DNA from: Pseudohongiella sp.
GTDB lineage: Bacteria; Pseudomonadota; Gammaproteobacteria; Pseudomonadales; Pseudohongiellaceae
DNA length: 64,000 nucleotides
NCBI RefSeq assembly: GCF_011050365.1
Contig: NZ_DRFV01000012.1
Location: 62,001-126,000, forward strand
Direction of reading: 5' to 3'
The position numbers and the translations under genes are program-made. Positions 53,696 through 63,924 of the stretch are shown piece by piece (the stretch's first letter is position 1; every line of letters starts with the position of its first letter). Under the pieces are notes generated by a model, which did not search any database, had not been told where the DNA came from, and saw only the letters and a list, made by a program, of their open reading frames with translations.

Positions 53696-54082
53696 ATGGA
53701 ATGCCCAAAATGTAATGCCAAGATGATAGAGCGGTCAGTCGAAACGCTCCACGGCTCAGTTGCGATTGATCAATGCAGCAGTTGCCAGGGGCTATGGTTC
53801 GACAATGGCGAAGCCGAGCAGCTCAAGTCATCCTGGATGTCAGACTTTCTCGACAGCGGAGACCCGCGTATTGGTAAAACCTACAACCGGGTTCGCGATA
53901 TACAGTGCCCGCGCTGCAGCAAGGCGATGCTGAAGGTGAATGATTCACGTCAGCCGCATCTGGAATATGAGGCCTGTCCTGATCATGGCATGTTCATGGA
54001 TGCCGGTGAGTTTACCGATTACAAACATGAAACCCTGATGGATATATTCAAGGGGCTGGTCGCGACGATGAAGCGCCGTTAA
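53696..54082 (+). CDS. TFIIB-type zinc-ribbon protein
   Basis: 128 residues from ATG 53696, with AAGGAGA upstream. Two zinc ribbons: Cys3/Cys6 with Cys27/Cys30 (MECPKCNAKM; DQCSSCQGLWFDNGE), then CPRC with CPDHG in the second half. This is the zf-TFIIB family of small bacterial proteins with unknown role. Its stop overlaps the end of the PHP gene on the other strand by 4 bases. Confidence 0.88.
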   Translation: MECPKCNAKMIERSVETLHGSVAIDQCSSCQGLWFDNGEAEQLKSSWMSDFLDSGDPRIGKTYNRVRDIQCPRCSKAMLKVNDSRQPHLEYEACPDHGMFMDAGEFTDYKHETLMDIFKGLVATMKRR

Positions 54083-54939
54083 GCAGACGACTGCTGCTGG
54101 TCGGTTACTGGCCAGCGTGGGTGCAGCCACAGTGCCCGGTCTTCACAATGGGCAGGTAATTTTCTGACCCTGCCCAGATCCATCCAGGTCGTGTGCGGTG
54201 TGTGGAAGTCGGAACCGACCGACGCCCACATGTCCAGCTCACAGCACAGGTCAGCCAGGTTGTTCATTTTGTCCGGATGCAGATTGGAATAACTGACTTC
54301 CAGCGCGTCACCGCCCGCCTCAGTAAACTCTGTTAACAGCCGCCGCAGCTTGATCCTGTTGAGCTTGTATCGATCCGGGTGCGCTACCACCGCAATGCCG
54401 CTTGCCGCCTTGATGGCCGTGACCGCTTCGCTGATGCTGCACCACTCGGCCTGACTGTGGTAACGGCCACGTTTGCCCAGATGCTTGCTGAAAGCCTGCT
54501 GCTTATTTCTGGCATGGCCACGGTCGATCAGGAAGTCAGCGACGTGGTTGCGACTGATCGCTTCGCACGGCAGGTCCGCCAGGTAGTCACTCAAGCCTGT
54601 GACGCCGGCCTTCTCCAGCTTGAGTCCGATATCCATGGCCCGCTTGCGGCGCTTGTCCTGCTGGCGCAGCAATAGCTGGTTCAAAGGCTCATCCGCAATG
54701 TCGATGAACAGCCCGACAATATGTATTTCCCGGTTGTCCCACAGGGTTGAAAGCTCGACGCCGGGAATGAGTTGCATGCCGGTCGGAACGTCCTGCGCAG
54801 TGATGGCACGGTGCGCCGCCACGCTGTCATGATCAGTGATGGCAAGCTGTCTGATGCCAAGCTCAGCGGCACGGCTCATCAACTCATGCGGGCTCAGCAG
54901 GCCGTCTGAGAACCAGGTGTGGGAATGAAGATCTATCAT
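54079..54939 (-). CDS. rnm: PHP-domain 5'-3' exoribonuclease (RNase AM type)
   Basis: 286 residues of the YciV/RNase AM family. PHP metal ligands are visible: His5 and His7 with Asp12 (MIDLHSHTWFSDG), AITDHDSV, VVAHPDRYKL and VGSDFHTPHTTWMD. E. coli Rnm trims the 5' end of 5S and other rRNAs and acts on short RNAs and 3',5'-bisphosphates. Length and motif order match that family. It is divergent from iscR. Confidence 0.85.
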   Translation of the reverse strand: MIDLHSHTWFSDGLLSPHELMSRAAELGIRQLAITDHDSVAAHRAITAQDVPTGMQLIPGVELSTLWDNREIHIVGLFIDIADEPLNQLLLRQQDKRRKRAMDIGLKLEKAGVTGLSDYLADLPCEAISRNHVADFLIDRGHARNKQQAFSKHLGKRGRYHSQAEWCSISEAVTAIKAASGIAVVAHPDRYKLNRIKLRRLLTEFTEAGGDALEVSYSNLHPDKMNNLADLCCELDMWASVGSDFHTPHTTWMDLGRVRKLPAHCEDRALWLHPRWPVTDQQQSSA

Positions 54940-54990
54940 GGCGCGTAGTCTAACACGCCGGGCGATGATAGGCGGTGTCAGTCATGGCTA

Positions 54991-55023
54991 ATAGTTGATT
55001 AAAATACTGTGGTATTCCATAAT
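54991..55023 (+). promoter_or_regulatory. iscR promoter with type 1 IscR box
   Basis: The 25 bases at 54991-55015 match 21 positions of the type 1 IscR consensus (ATASYYGACT...AGTCRRSTAT form). They overlap a promoter with TTGATT (54995-55000) and CATAAT (55018-55023), spaced by 17. IscR with its [2Fe-2S] cluster should repress here. The ATG of iscR follows 33 bases after the -10. Confidence 0.75.
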
Positions 55024-55056
55024 CCCACAAACTTACCTAATTCCGGCAGATAATTC

Positions 55057-55518
55057 ATGCGTTTGACAACCAAAGGTCGCTACGCTGTCACCGCCATGCT
55101 GGATCTGGCTATCCATGGTGATCCGGAGCCGGTGACACTGTCCGATATTTCGCTGCGCCAGGACATTTCCCTGTCCTATCTGGAGCAGCTTTTCGCGCGC
55201 CTGCGTCGCCACGGCCTGGTGCACAGCGTGCGCGGACCCGGCGGTGGCTACCGGCTGGGCCGCGATACCTCGGCGATCGCCATCGTCGACATCATAGACG
55301 CGGTGGACGAATCAGTGGATGCCACCAAGTGCCAAGGGCAGGGGAATTGCCAGCAAGGCGAAATCTGCCTGACCCACCATCTGTGGGAAGACCTGAGCGC
55401 CCAAATCAACAGTTTTTTGCGCGGCATCTCGCTCGCCGACCTGATGCAGCGACATGAGGTGAAGTCTGTGGCTCATAGCCAGGACGAGCGACGAGAGCTG
55501 GTAGTCCGCGGGGGGTAG
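55057..55518 (+). CDS. iscR: Fe-S cluster regulator IscR
   Basis: 153 residues of the Rrf2 family. The HTH spans about 1-60 ([50 protein letters not shown]). The cluster ligands Cys92, Cys98, Cys104 and His107 fall exactly at the E. coli IscR positions, so a [2Fe-2S] sensor is expected. Autoregulation is supported by the upstream site. iscS begins two bases after the stop. Confidence 0.95.
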   Translation: MRLTTKGRYAVTAMLDLAIHGDPEPVTLSDISLRQDISLSYLEQLFARLRRHGLVHSVRGPGGGYRLGRDTSAIAIVDIIDAVDESVDATKCQGQGNCQQGEICLTHHLWEDLSAQINSFLRGISLADLMQRHEVKSVAHSQDERRELVVRGG

Positions 55519-55519
55519 T

Positions 55520-56686
55520 ATGCAGTTACCGGTTTATCTTGATTATGCCGCCACCACGCCGGTCGACCCGTTGGTCGCCGACGCCATGGCGAAGTGTCTG
55601 ACGCTGGATGGCCAGTTCGGCAATCCGGCGTCGCGTTCGCATCTGTATGGCTGGCAGGCTGAGGAGCTGGTGGAAAATGCCCGGCGCGACGTGGCTGATC
55701 TGATCAACTGCGATCCACGCGAGATTGTCTGGACATCGGGTGCCACCGAAGCAGACAACCTCGCCATCAAGGGTGTAGCCGGGTTCCACGCCACAAAGGG
55801 GCGTCACATCATCAGCTCCCGCGTTGAACACAAAGCCGTGCTGGACAGCTGTCACTTTCTGGAGCAGAAGGGGTTCGAGATTACCTACCTTACTCCCGAG
55901 GCTGACGGTTCCATTGCGCCCGCCAGGGTTGCTGAGGCTATCCGGGATGACACCATTCTGGTGACTCTGATGCACGTCAATAATGAGACCGGCAGTGTCA
56001 ATGATCTGGCTGCCATAGGCGCGATAACGCGTGAGCACAATGTGTTATTGCATGTTGATGCTGCCCAGAGCGCCGGCAAGTTGCCTATTGATCTGGCCGA
56101 ACTGCCGGTGGACTTGATGTCGTTATCAGCACACAAGGTATACGGTCCAAAAGGGGTGGGCGCTCTGTTTGTCCGGCGTGACCCGCGTGTCGAGCTGACG
56201 GCGCAGATTCATGGCGGCGGGCATGAACGCGGCATGCGTTCGGGCACGCTGCCGACTCATCAGTTGGTGGGTATGGGGCAGGCATTCCGCCTGGCCAGGG
56301 CGCAAATGTCTGAGGAGTACCAGCGTTTGCTGGTTTTGCGCGAGCAGCTTCTCGCCGGGCTGGCCGGCGTATCGGGCTGGCAACTGCATGGGCAGTCCGG
56401 CGGTGGCGTGCCGGGCATCGTTAATCTGGGGTTTGCTGGTGTTGATGGCGAATCCCTGCTGCTGGCGCTGCGTCAGATTGCGGTATCTTCGGGTTCTGCC
56501 TGTATGTCGGCAACGCTGGAGCCGTCCTATGTACTCAAAGCCATGGGGGTTGATGAAGATATGGCGCAAAGCGCTCTGCGCATCTCTTTTGGTCGCTTCA
56601 GCACCCGTCAGGACATTGATACGGCGCTGGAAAACCTGATCCGGACATTGCAGCACTTGCGTCAGCCGGCGCGTGCACAAGCCTAA
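55520..56686 (+). CDS. iscS: Cysteine desulfurase IscS, C-terminally short
   Basis: 388 residues. PLP lysine Lys206 in [12 protein letters not shown] and the catalytic loop Cys328 in SSGSACMSA match E. coli IscS numbering. The protein ends about 16 residues before the usual C-terminus, which normally includes the tail that helps bind IscU. iscU, iscA, hscB, hscA and fdx do not follow; ndk is next. It may supply sulphur for tRNA modification and other acceptors, with Fe-S assembly done by another system. It is likely transcribed with iscR. Confidence 0.93.
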   Translation: MQLPVYLDYAATTPVDPLVADAMAKCLTLDGQFGNPASRSHLYGWQAEELVENARRDVADLINCDPREIVWTSGATEADNLAIKGVAGFHATKGRHIISSRVEHKAVLDSCHFLEQKGFEITYLTPEADGSIAPARVAEAIRDDTILVTLMHVNNETGSVNDLAAIGAITREHNVLLHVDAAQSAGKLPIDLAELPVDLMSLSAHKVYGPKGVGALFVRRDPRVELTAQIHGGGHERGMRSGTLPTHQLVGMGQAFRLARAQMSEEYQRLLVLREQLLAGLAGVSGWQLHGQSGGGVPGIVNLGFAGVDGESLLLALRQIAVSSGSACMSATLEPSYVLKAMGVDEDMAQSALRISFGRFSTRQDIDTALENLIRTLQHLRQPARAQA

Positions 56687-56834
56687 AAGCCCCTAACGTG
56701 CCCGATATCGAAGGTTAATTGCAGCAACTGTGGCTTAATCGCGCATCGTTACAGTGCACTGCTGTAGAATTACCTGCCCATAAGCCAGTATAATGCGCGC
56801 CTTTTACACCAGTAACAGGCTGTGGAGCGAAACA

Positions 56835-57263
56835 ATGGCTAAAGAACGAACATTATCTATAATCAAACCCGATGCTGTCGGCAAAAATGTGATCGGTGAG
56901 ATCTACTCCCGCTTCGAAAAAGCCGGCCTGAGCATCGTAGCTGCCAAAATGGTGCAGTTGACTGACGAATCGGCAGGCGGCTTTTACGCAGAGCACAAAG
57001 AGCGTGGTTTTTTCAAAGACCTGATTGCGTTTATGACTTCGGGCCCGGTGATGGTGCAGGTACTGGAAGGTGAAGGTGCGGTAGCGAAAAACCGTGAGCT
57101 GATGGGTGCCACCAATCCGGCTGACGCTGCTGCCGGTACCATTCGTGCCGATTTTGCCGTGTCCATTGACGCCAACGCGGTGCATGGTTCCGATTCCGGG
57201 GAGTCTGCTGCACGAGAAATCGCCTACTTCTTCAAAAACGAAGAAATCTGTCCGCGCGGCTGA
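56835..57263 (+). CDS. ndk: Nucleoside diphosphate kinase
   Basis: 142 residues from ATG 56835 (an upstream in-frame ATG at 56793 adds unusual sequence). The start [20 protein letters not shown] and active His117 in [11 protein letters not shown] are standard; the length is normal. It phosphorylates nucleoside diphosphates. TATAAT at 56789-56794 is a candidate -10 for its own promoter, without a clear -35. It opens the conserved ndk-to-der block. Confidence 0.96.
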   Translation: MAKERTLSIIKPDAVGKNVIGEIYSRFEKAGLSIVAAKMVQLTDESAGGFYAEHKERGFFKDLIAFMTSGPVMVQVLEGEGAVAKNRELMGATNPADAAAGTIRADFAVSIDANAVHGSDSGESAAREIAYFFKNEEICPRG

Positions 57264-57321
57264 ACGCAGCGCCGGGACATGACCGGGATCAATCTGATCC
57301 GGGTCGACCAGGAGTGACGTT

Positions 57322-58479
57322 ATGAGTGAAACGGTTGATAAAATCAATTTACTGGGAATGAGCCTGCCCAAGTTGCAGGCTTACTTTCAGTCTATGGATG
57401 AAAAACCGTTTCGCGCCGTGCAGGTGATGAAGTGGATTCACCAGCGCGGCGTCACCGATTTCGCTGCCATGACCGATGTCAGTAAAAGTCTGCGCGACAA
57501 GCTACAGGCAGGCGCCGAAATCAGGTTGCCGAATATTGTCGACGAACACCTGGCCAGTGACGGCTGTTACAAATGGATTGTTGAAGTGGCCAGTGGCAGT
57601 CGGGTGGAAACTGTGTTCATTCCCGAAGCGACCCGCGGCACCTTGTGTATTTCCTCGCAAGCCGGTTGTACGTTGGACTGCAGCTTCTGCGCCACCGGCA
57701 AGCAGGGCTTCAACAGCAATCTGACCACCGCCGAAATTATTGGCCAGTTGTGGTGGGCCAACCACCGGCTGGGTGGATTCGCGACCGCCAAACGTGGCGA
57801 AGGCAAGATGAATCGAATGGTCAGTAATATTGTCATGATGGGCATGGGTGAGCCCCTGCTGAATTTTGACAATGTCATGGACGGGCTGAGCCTGATGATG
57901 GAAGACAACGCTTATGGTCTGTCCAAGCGTCGGGTTACGATCAGCACCGCAGGTGTGGTGCCAGCCATCAACCGGCTTAAAGACTTCACCGATGCGTCGC
58001 TGGCAATTTCCCTGCACGCGCCCAACGATGAGTTACGTAACCAGATTGTGCCGGTCAATCGCAAATACCCTATTCAAATGCTGCTCAACAGCGTGTCTGA
58101 TTACATGGCCAGTCTGCCGGACAAGCGCGTACCGATCATCGAGTACACGCTGATAGCGGGCGTCAACGACCATCGTCAGCATGCCCGTGAACTGGCTGCA
58201 TTGTTGCAGACGTTTCCCTGCAAGATAAACCTGATTCCGTTCAACCCCTTTGCGCAGTCTGATTATCGACGCCCAAGCAATTCATCGGTGTCCAACTTCC
58301 GGCAGATTCTGCACGAAGCCGGCTATACGGTAACCGTACGCACGACCCGCGGTGATGATATTGGTGCGGCCTGCGGACAGCTGGTAGGCGAGGTGGCCGA
58401 TCAGACCCGGCGCAGTGAACGTTATCGCCGGGCTGCGGTCGAAAGCAGTGACATTATTGTCCGCCAGACCGGGTCCTAG
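57322..58479 (+). CDS. rlmN: Dual-specificity rRNA/tRNA m2A methyltransferase RlmN
   Basis: 385 residues. A radical SAM site at Cys116, Cys120, Cys123 (CTLDCSFC) and a C-terminal Cys ([11 protein letters not shown], about residue 353) match RlmN, which methylates A2503 of 23S rRNA and A37 of some tRNAs. AGGAG precedes the ATG. pilF, often between rlmN and rodZ, is missing; rodZ follows after 8 bases. Confidence 0.96.
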   Translation: MSETVDKINLLGMSLPKLQAYFQSMDEKPFRAVQVMKWIHQRGVTDFAAMTDVSKSLRDKLQAGAEIRLPNIVDEHLASDGCYKWIVEVASGSRVETVFIPEATRGTLCISSQAGCTLDCSFCATGKQGFNSNLTTAEIIGQLWWANHRLGGFATAKRGEGKMNRMVSNIVMMGMGEPLLNFDNVMDGLSLMMEDNAYGLSKRRVTISTAGVVPAINRLKDFTDASLAISLHAPNDELRNQIVPVNRKYPIQMLLNSVSDYMASLPDKRVPIIEYTLIAGVNDHRQHARELAALLQTFPCKINLIPFNPFAQSDYRRPSNSSVSNFRQILHEAGYTVTVRTTRGDDIGAACGQLVGEVADQTRRSERYRRAAVESSDIIVRQTGS

Positions 58480-58487
58480 AGAACGAT

Positions 58488-59384
58488 ATGAGCGAGGAGC
58501 ACAACACTGCCAACGATGAGACTGTAGCCGGACAACCGGCAGACGATGCTGAGGCGGTGGCCGACAATGTGCGCACCACGCCCGGTAGTCTGTTGTTGGC
58601 GCAGCGGGAAGCGCTGGAGCTGTCCCTGCAGCATGTTGCCGATGAGCTGAACCTCACCATGCATTACGTGCGGGCGCTGGAGTCAGATAGTTATGACAAG
58701 CTGCCGGGTGATGTTTTTGTCAAAGGTTATATCCGCTCCTATGCCAGGCTGCTGGGACTTGATCCCGGGCAGATGCTGGAAATATATGGTGAATTCACCA
58801 CGCATAAACTGGCGCGCAAGGAAGAGGCCATCAAGCGTTATGCCCGCCGCCGTATGGACAAGAACCGTCCGTGGATTATTTTTTCCGGTATTGCGTTCGT
58901 TGTGGTGGCCATTCTGCTCTGGTTGCTAAGCACCGGCGATGACACCGACACCGCTAGCGCAGCCGCGGATCGAGACAGCGTTGAAGCGACCGGCAACATC
59001 GACGGCGGCAACATAGATGCCATCCCCGTGTTTGACGCGGCGTCCCAGGCCGACAGCAGTGCCGATGCGCCTGTGGTTGCCCCGGACACGGCAACAGCAG
59101 CAGAGGACCTGGCCGGTCAGACAACGCTGACCTGGCCGGGTAACGACCGCTTGCAGCTTAGCTTTGTGCAGGGCAGTTCGGTTGACGTCGAGCACCGCGG
59201 TGGCCCTCAAAGCCATCGGGAAGCGTACCTGGCCGGCGAGCAACTGCTGATTCAGGGAACTGCACCATTTTCCATCGTGCTGGACAACGCGCCGGGTGTG
59301 ACTTTAAGTTTTAATGGTCGCGAGGCCGATTTCAGCAGTAATATCAAAGCAGATAATTCGGTGCGACTGAATATCGGTCTGTAA
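58488..59384 (+). CDS. rodZ: Cytoskeleton-associated protein RodZ
   Basis: 298 residues. An N-terminal Xre-like HTH (about 36-95, LLLAQREALELSLQHVADEL and SYDKLPGDVFVKGYIRSYAR) is followed by a basic stretch, a membrane helix (about 127-147, WIIFSGIAFVVVAILLWLL), a Thr/Asp/Ala-rich linker and a C-terminal beta domain (DUF4115 type) in residues about 210-298. RodZ links MreB to the envelope and shapes rod cells. It starts 8 bases after rlmN. Confidence 0.9.
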   Translation: MSEEHNTANDETVAGQPADDAEAVADNVRTTPGSLLLAQREALELSLQHVADELNLTMHYVRALESDSYDKLPGDVFVKGYIRSYARLLGLDPGQMLEIYGEFTTHKLARKEEAIKRYARRRMDKNRPWIIFSGIAFVVVAILLWLLSTGDDTDTASAAADRDSVEATGNIDGGNIDAIPVFDAASQADSSADAPVVAPDTATAAEDLAGQTTLTWPGNDRLQLSFVQGSSVDVEHRGGPQSHREAYLAGEQLLIQGTAPFSIVLDNAPGVTLSFNGREADFSSNIKADNSVRLNIGL

Positions 59385-59445
59385 ATGAAATGCCATTGAA
59401 ACCTGTTTTGAAACCAGAAATTGAAACCAGTGTTGTGAGCTCACT

Positions 59446-60573
59446 ATGTTGAAATCATCACCGATTAATCGCCGCCAGTCGCGCCGCATCATGGTCGGCA
59501 ACGTCCCCGTTGGTGGGGGTGCGCCGATTTCAGTGCAGAGCATGACCAACACCGAAACCTGTGATGTTGAAGCCACGGTTGCGCAGATACAGCGGCTCAC
59601 TGATGTGGGCGCAGATATTGTGCGGGTTTCGGTGCCGTCCATGGAGGCCGCGGAAGCGTTCCGGGCCATTCGTCAGCGTGTCAGCGTGCCACTGGTGGCC
59701 GATATCCATTTTGACTACAAGATTGCGCTCAAGGTTGCTGAATACGGCGTTGACTGTTTGCGCATCAATCCCGGTAACATCGGCAGCGAAAAACGCATCC
59801 GGGCCGTCATCGATGCTGCACGTGACAAGGGCATCCCTTTGCGCATTGGCGTCAACGCCGGGTCCCTGGGCAAGGTGCTGTTGCGTAAATACCCGGAGCC
59901 TTGTGCCGAGGCCATGGTGGAATCAGCGCTGACGCAGATTGATATTCTGGACAAACTCGATTTTCAGGACTTCAAGATCAGTCTGAAAGCCTCCGAAATC
60001 TTCATGACCCTGAAGGCCTACCGGCAGTTGGCTGGGCAGATTGACCAGCCTTTGCACCTGGGCATTACCGAAGCCGGTGGCTTGCGTTCGGGCACGGTCA
60101 AGTCAGCCGTCGGTCTGGGTGCTTTGCTGATGGATGGCATTGGCGACACTATCCGGATTTCGCTGGCAGCCGATCCGGTGGAAGAGATTCGCGTTGGCTT
60201 TGATATTCTGAAAAGTCTGGGGCTACGCAGCAAGGGCGTTAACCTGGTCGCCTGTCCCAGCTGCTCGCGGCAGAACTTTGATGTGATTTCAGTCGTCAAC
60301 GAACTTGAGGCGCGCCTGGAAGATGTTATTACCCCGGTCGATGTGGCAGTGATCGGTTGCATCGTTAATGGTCCGGGCGAAGCCAAAGTGGCCGAAATAG
60401 GCCTGACCGGCGCCTCTCCGCACAATCTGGCCTACGTCCATGGCAAGCCGCATCATAAGATCGACAACGCCCGGCTGGTCGACGAGCTGGAAGCCATGGT
60501 ACGGGCGCGGGTCGCAGAGAAACTGAAGGCAGAAGCCGAACAGGCTCCGGGCGGGATTATCGCGCGCGGTTAA
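59446..60573 (+). CDS. ispG: 4-hydroxy-3-methylbut-2-enyl-diphosphate synthase
   Basis: 375 residues. The Fe-S ligands are in [13 protein letters not shown] and [18 protein letters not shown], and the TIM barrel has [20 protein letters not shown] and [14 protein letters not shown]. IspG makes HMBPP in the MEP isoprenoid pathway and needs a [4Fe-4S] cluster. Gene order rodZ-ispG-hisS is typical for gammaproteobacteria. Confidence 0.96.
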   Translation: MLKSSPINRRQSRRIMVGNVPVGGGAPISVQSMTNTETCDVEATVAQIQRLTDVGADIVRVSVPSMEAAEAFRAIRQRVSVPLVADIHFDYKIALKVAEYGVDCLRINPGNIGSEKRIRAVIDAARDKGIPLRIGVNAGSLGKVLLRKYPEPCAEAMVESALTQIDILDKLDFQDFKISLKASEIFMTLKAYRQLAGQIDQPLHLGITEAGGLRSGTVKSAVGLGALLMDGIGDTIRISLAADPVEEIRVGFDILKSLGLRSKGVNLVACPSCSRQNFDVISVVNELEARLEDVITPVDVAVIGCIVNGPGEAKVAEIGLTGASPHNLAYVHGKPHHKIDNARLVDELEAMVRARVAEKLKAEAEQAPGGIIARG

Positions 60574-60608
60574 CGCTTTAAAAAGTTAGTTATGAGTACA
60601 ACACGGAT

Positions 60609-61907
60609 ATGAGCAAAATACAGGCAATCCGCGGAATGAACGATATTCTTCCGGCGGAAACCCCCACCTGGCAATATATAGAGCAGGTCACACAAGGATT
60701 GGTGCAGTCTTACGGTTATCGCGAAATTCGTTTTCCGGTGCTGGAGCAATCCCAGCTTTTCAAGCGCTCTATTGGTGAAGTCACCGATATTGTAGAAAAA
60801 GAAATGTACAGCTTTGCCGACCGCAATGGCGATGAGCTCAGCCTGCGCCCGGAAGGCACCGCCGGCTGCGTGCGCGCTGCCGAGCAGCATGGCCTGCTCT
60901 ATAACCAGCAGCAACGCCTGTGGTATCGCGGCCCCATGTTCCGTCACGAACGTCCGCAGAAAGGTCGCTACCGACAGTTTCATCAGGTTGGTATTGAAAG
61001 CTTTGGCATGGCGGGTCCGGATATTGACGCTGAAATCATTCTGATTTCTGCTGCATTGTGGCGTGCACTGGGACTGAGCCAGAGTGTGCGGCTGGAAATC
61101 AACAACATCGGCACCGCCGCCGATCGCAAGGCCTTCGGTGCAGCGCTGATGACATTCCTGCAGCAGCATGAAGCAGACCTGGATGACGACAGCCGTCGTC
61201 GCCTGCTCAGCAATCCGCTGCGAGTGCTGGACAGTAAAGTGCCGGCAACCCAGGCGCTGTTGGTCGATGCGCCATCGTTGAGCGAGTTTGTCAGCCCGGA
61301 CACAACGGCACACTATGACACGCTGAAGCAGCTGCTGCGTGCCAACCAGGTAGAGTTTGTCGAGAACCCGCGCCTGGTGCGTGGCCTGGACTACTACAAC
61401 AACATGGTGTTTGAGTGGATTACCGATGAGCTGGGCGCGCAGGGCACGGTCTGTGCCGGTGGTCGGTATGATTCGCTGGTTGCACAATTGGGTGGGCGTG
61501 GTACGCCTGCCGTCGGCCTGGCATTTGGCATGGAGCGACTGGTGTTGTTGATGGAGGCTGCCGGTCGATTGCCTGAGTCGGTCAATCAGGTGCTGGACGT
61601 AACGGTATTGGCATCCGATGGCGTGGATACAGAACAGATGCTGACGCTGGCGGAGCAGTTACGCGCCAGTCTGCCCGGTGTACGCATCATGACTCTGTGC
61701 GGTGGCGGTAAATTCAACAGTCAGCTCAAGAAAGCATATAATAGTGGCGCCCGGGTTGCGGTGATTGTTGATCCTGCGCCGGGGACGGACGAACAGACCG
61801 TCCGGCTGCGTCATCTGGATGACGAGGGCCGCACCGAGTCGATTGCCGTGTCAGGCATTGTCGGCGCACTTACCCGGGTGTTGGAGACGGTGCCGGCAAC
61901 GGCCTGA
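60609..61907 (+). CDS. hisS: Histidyl-tRNA synthetase
   Basis: 432 residues. Class II motifs: [14 protein letters not shown] at the start, motif 2 in [11 protein letters not shown] and [20 protein letters not shown], the histidine motif [15 protein letters not shown], and motif 3 [15 protein letters not shown]-terminal anticodon-binding domain (about 335-425) is present. Start ATG 60609. Follows ispG by 35 bases and precedes yfgM. Confidence 0.96.
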   Translation: MSKIQAIRGMNDILPAETPTWQYIEQVTQGLVQSYGYREIRFPVLEQSQLFKRSIGEVTDIVEKEMYSFADRNGDELSLRPEGTAGCVRAAEQHGLLYNQQQRLWYRGPMFRHERPQKGRYRQFHQVGIESFGMAGPDIDAEIILISAALWRALGLSQSVRLEINNIGTAADRKAFGAALMTFLQQHEADLDDDSRRRLLSNPLRVLDSKVPATQALLVDAPSLSEFVSPDTTAHYDTLKQLLRANQVEFVENPRLVRGLDYYNNMVFEWITDELGAQGTVCAGGRYDSLVAQLGGRGTPAVGLAFGMERLVLLMEAAGRLPESVNQVLDVTVLASDGVDTEQMLTLAEQLRASLPGVRIMTLCGGGKFNSQLKKAYNSGARVAVIVDPAPGTDEQTVRLRHLDDEGRTESIAVSGIVGALTRVLETVPATA

Positions 61908-62024
61908 CTTGACACGGATCGGGCAGTGCGACACGATGCCTGCCTGCTGTGAATCAGACATAATGGCAAGTTCTGCGCTGGCGCAGAACCCACAACGATC
62001 AGTAAATTCAGACAGGAGCTGTTT

Positions 62025-62693
62025 GTGGCTTTAAGTACGGAAGAAGAAGAAAGTTTAGAGTCGCTCAAACGTTGGTGGCGCGAAAGTGGCCGCTCGATTG
62101 CCATTGGTATCGCGGCCGTCGCGCTGGTCTATTTCGGCTGGCAGGCCTGGCAGGGTAGCCAGACACGCTCGGCGGCAGCAGCATCGGCAGTTTATGATCA
62201 GCTGTCGCAGTTGATGGTAACCCAGCCCGGGGAAACGGTACCTGAAACTGACCGTGAACCGGCGCAGGCGTTGGTGGCAACGCTCAAGTCTGAGCATGCA
62301 GGCAGTGTTTACGCGCTCTATGGCGCCCTGTTTGGTGCCCGTCTCGCAGTTGAGGCAGATGACCTGGCGATGGCTGAGCAGGAATTGCAGTGGCTGCTGG
62401 ATAACACCCGCAACGGTTTTTTTGCTAGCACCGATGAGACGCTGGTCAGACTGGCGCGTTTGCGTCTGGGCCGGGTCCTGCTGGCAAATGACGAGCCGGA
62501 CCGCGCATTGAGTGTGGTCAGCGGAGTTGAAGCCTCGGCCCTGGCGGCAGAGTTCGACGAGCTGCGCGGAGATATCTATCTGGCGCAGGGAAGTCGCGAG
62601 CAGGCGCTGGCCGCTTATGAATCTGCCATGGCTGCTGCCGCAGGTAACCCGGTTCTGCAAATGAAACTCACTGAGCTGCAAGGCAGCCTCTGA
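62025..62693 (+). CDS. yfgM: YfgM-family membrane-anchored TPR protein
   Basis: 222 residues from a GTG with AGGAG upstream. A cytoplasmic acidic start (LSTEEEESLESLKRWW) leads to one membrane helix (about 25-43, SIAIGIAAVALVYFGWQAW), and the periplasmic part has TPR-like helices (ALYGALFGARLAVEADDLAM; QALAAYESAMAAAAGN). YfgM interacts with PpiD and SecYEG as an envelope chaperone helper. It lies between hisS and bamB as in E. coli. Confidence 0.9.
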   Translation: MALSTEEEESLESLKRWWRESGRSIAIGIAAVALVYFGWQAWQGSQTRSAAAASAVYDQLSQLMVTQPGETVPETDREPAQALVATLKSEHAGSVYALYGALFGARLAVEADDLAMAEQELQWLLDNTRNGFFASTDETLVRLARLRLGRVLLANDEPDRALSVVSGVEASALAAEFDELRGDIYLAQGSREQALAAYESAMAAAAGNPVLQMKLTELQGSL

Positions 62694-62719
62694 CAGCGCA
62701 AGTCGCCGAGCATTTGAAT

Positions 62720-63868
62720 ATGAATTATGTTGTGAAAACGCTTGTTTCGATTGTAGTTGCCGGCACCTTGGGCGCCTGCAGTATTTTCTCCAGCGACGAA
62801 ACAGAGCAACCGGCCGAGCTGGTCGATTTTGATGAAGAGTTTTCACTGCAACGTGACTGGAGTGTCAATGTGGGTGATGGCCAGGGCCGTCGCTACAATC
62901 GGCTGCAACCGGTTATCGTAGGTGACACAGTCTTCGCCGCCTCTGAAGACGGCGATGTTTATGCCATCGACAAGGTCTCCGGCGACGTGTTGTGGCGTGA
63001 GCGCACCGGTGAAACCATCACCGGCGGTGTCGGTGCCGGCGGTGACATGGTGTTGCTGGGGACCCGTGATGCCAGGGTATTTGCGCTGGAGCAGAGTTCC
63101 GGCGAGCTGATGTGGGAAACGTCGGTTAGCAGCGAAGTGCTGGCAGCGCCGGCAAGCGATGGCCGCGTGGTGGCAGTGCAGACCATTGATGGTCGGCTGA
63201 TTGCACTGGAGCCGGCTGATGGGCGGCAACGCTGGGTGTATGAAACAACTGTGCCGGCATTGTCATTGCGTGGCAACAGCAAGCCGGTGATTTCCGGCAA
63301 CGTCGTGATTGCCGGATTCAGCAGCGGTATCGCGGCCGGTGTTGATGCCAATAACGGTTTCCTGATGTGGGAAGAACGTATCGCAGTGCCACAGGGACGT
63401 TATGATATCGAACGCATCATCGACATCGACGGTGATCCGGTGATTGTTGGCAACGTGGTCTATATGGGCAGTTACCAGGGCAACCTGATGGGCCTGGATG
63501 TGCAAACCGGACGTATTGTCTGGGGTTTGCCGGGATCAACCTATCATGGACTGGCGCTGGGCCTGGGTAATATTTATTGGGTTGACGGTTTCAGCCATGT
63601 TTACGCCGTGCAAAATAATACTGAACGCACAGTCTGGGAAAACGATTCTCTGCGACTGCGCCGCATAACTGCACCCACAACATTCAATAATTTTGTTGCG
63701 GTCGCTGACGTCGAAGGCTATCTGCACATTCTGTCGCAGATTGACGGTAGTTTTGTTGCCCGCACCCGTGTTGACCGTGATGGTGTGCGCGCACCGATTG
63801 TGGCTGAAGGCAGCAGCATCTACGTTTTCGGTAACAGCGGCCGGTTGTCAAAGTACAGCCTGCCCTGA
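62720..63868 (+). CDS. bamB: Outer membrane assembly lipoprotein BamB
   Basis: 382 residues from ATG 62720 with a lipobox ending TLGAC (Cys about 20). The mature protein is an eight-bladed PQQ-like propeller, with repeats such as DGDVYAIDKVSGDVLWRERT, GRLIALEPADGRQRWVYETT and GNLMGLDVQTGRIVWGLPGS. BamB helps the BAM complex insert beta-barrel proteins. der follows 56 bases downstream, as usual. Confidence 0.95.
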   Translation: MNYVVKTLVSIVVAGTLGACSIFSSDETEQPAELVDFDEEFSLQRDWSVNVGDGQGRRYNRLQPVIVGDTVFAASEDGDVYAIDKVSGDVLWRERTGETITGGVGAGGDMVLLGTRDARVFALEQSSGELMWETSVSSEVLAAPASDGRVVAVQTIDGRLIALEPADGRQRWVYETTVPALSLRGNSKPVISGNVVIAGFSSGIAAGVDANNGFLMWEERIAVPQGRYDIERIIDIDGDPVIVGNVVYMGSYQGNLMGLDVQTGRIVWGLPGSTYHGLALGLGNIYWVDGFSHVYAVQNNTERTVWENDSLRLRRITAPTTFNNFVAVADVEGYLHILSQIDGSFVARTRVDRDGVRAPIVAEGSSIYVFGNSGRLSKYSLP

Positions 63869-63924
63869 GTACATCTGATTGACACTGCGCGGCGTGGTCG
63901 CCGCGTGCATTATCTGGATATTCT

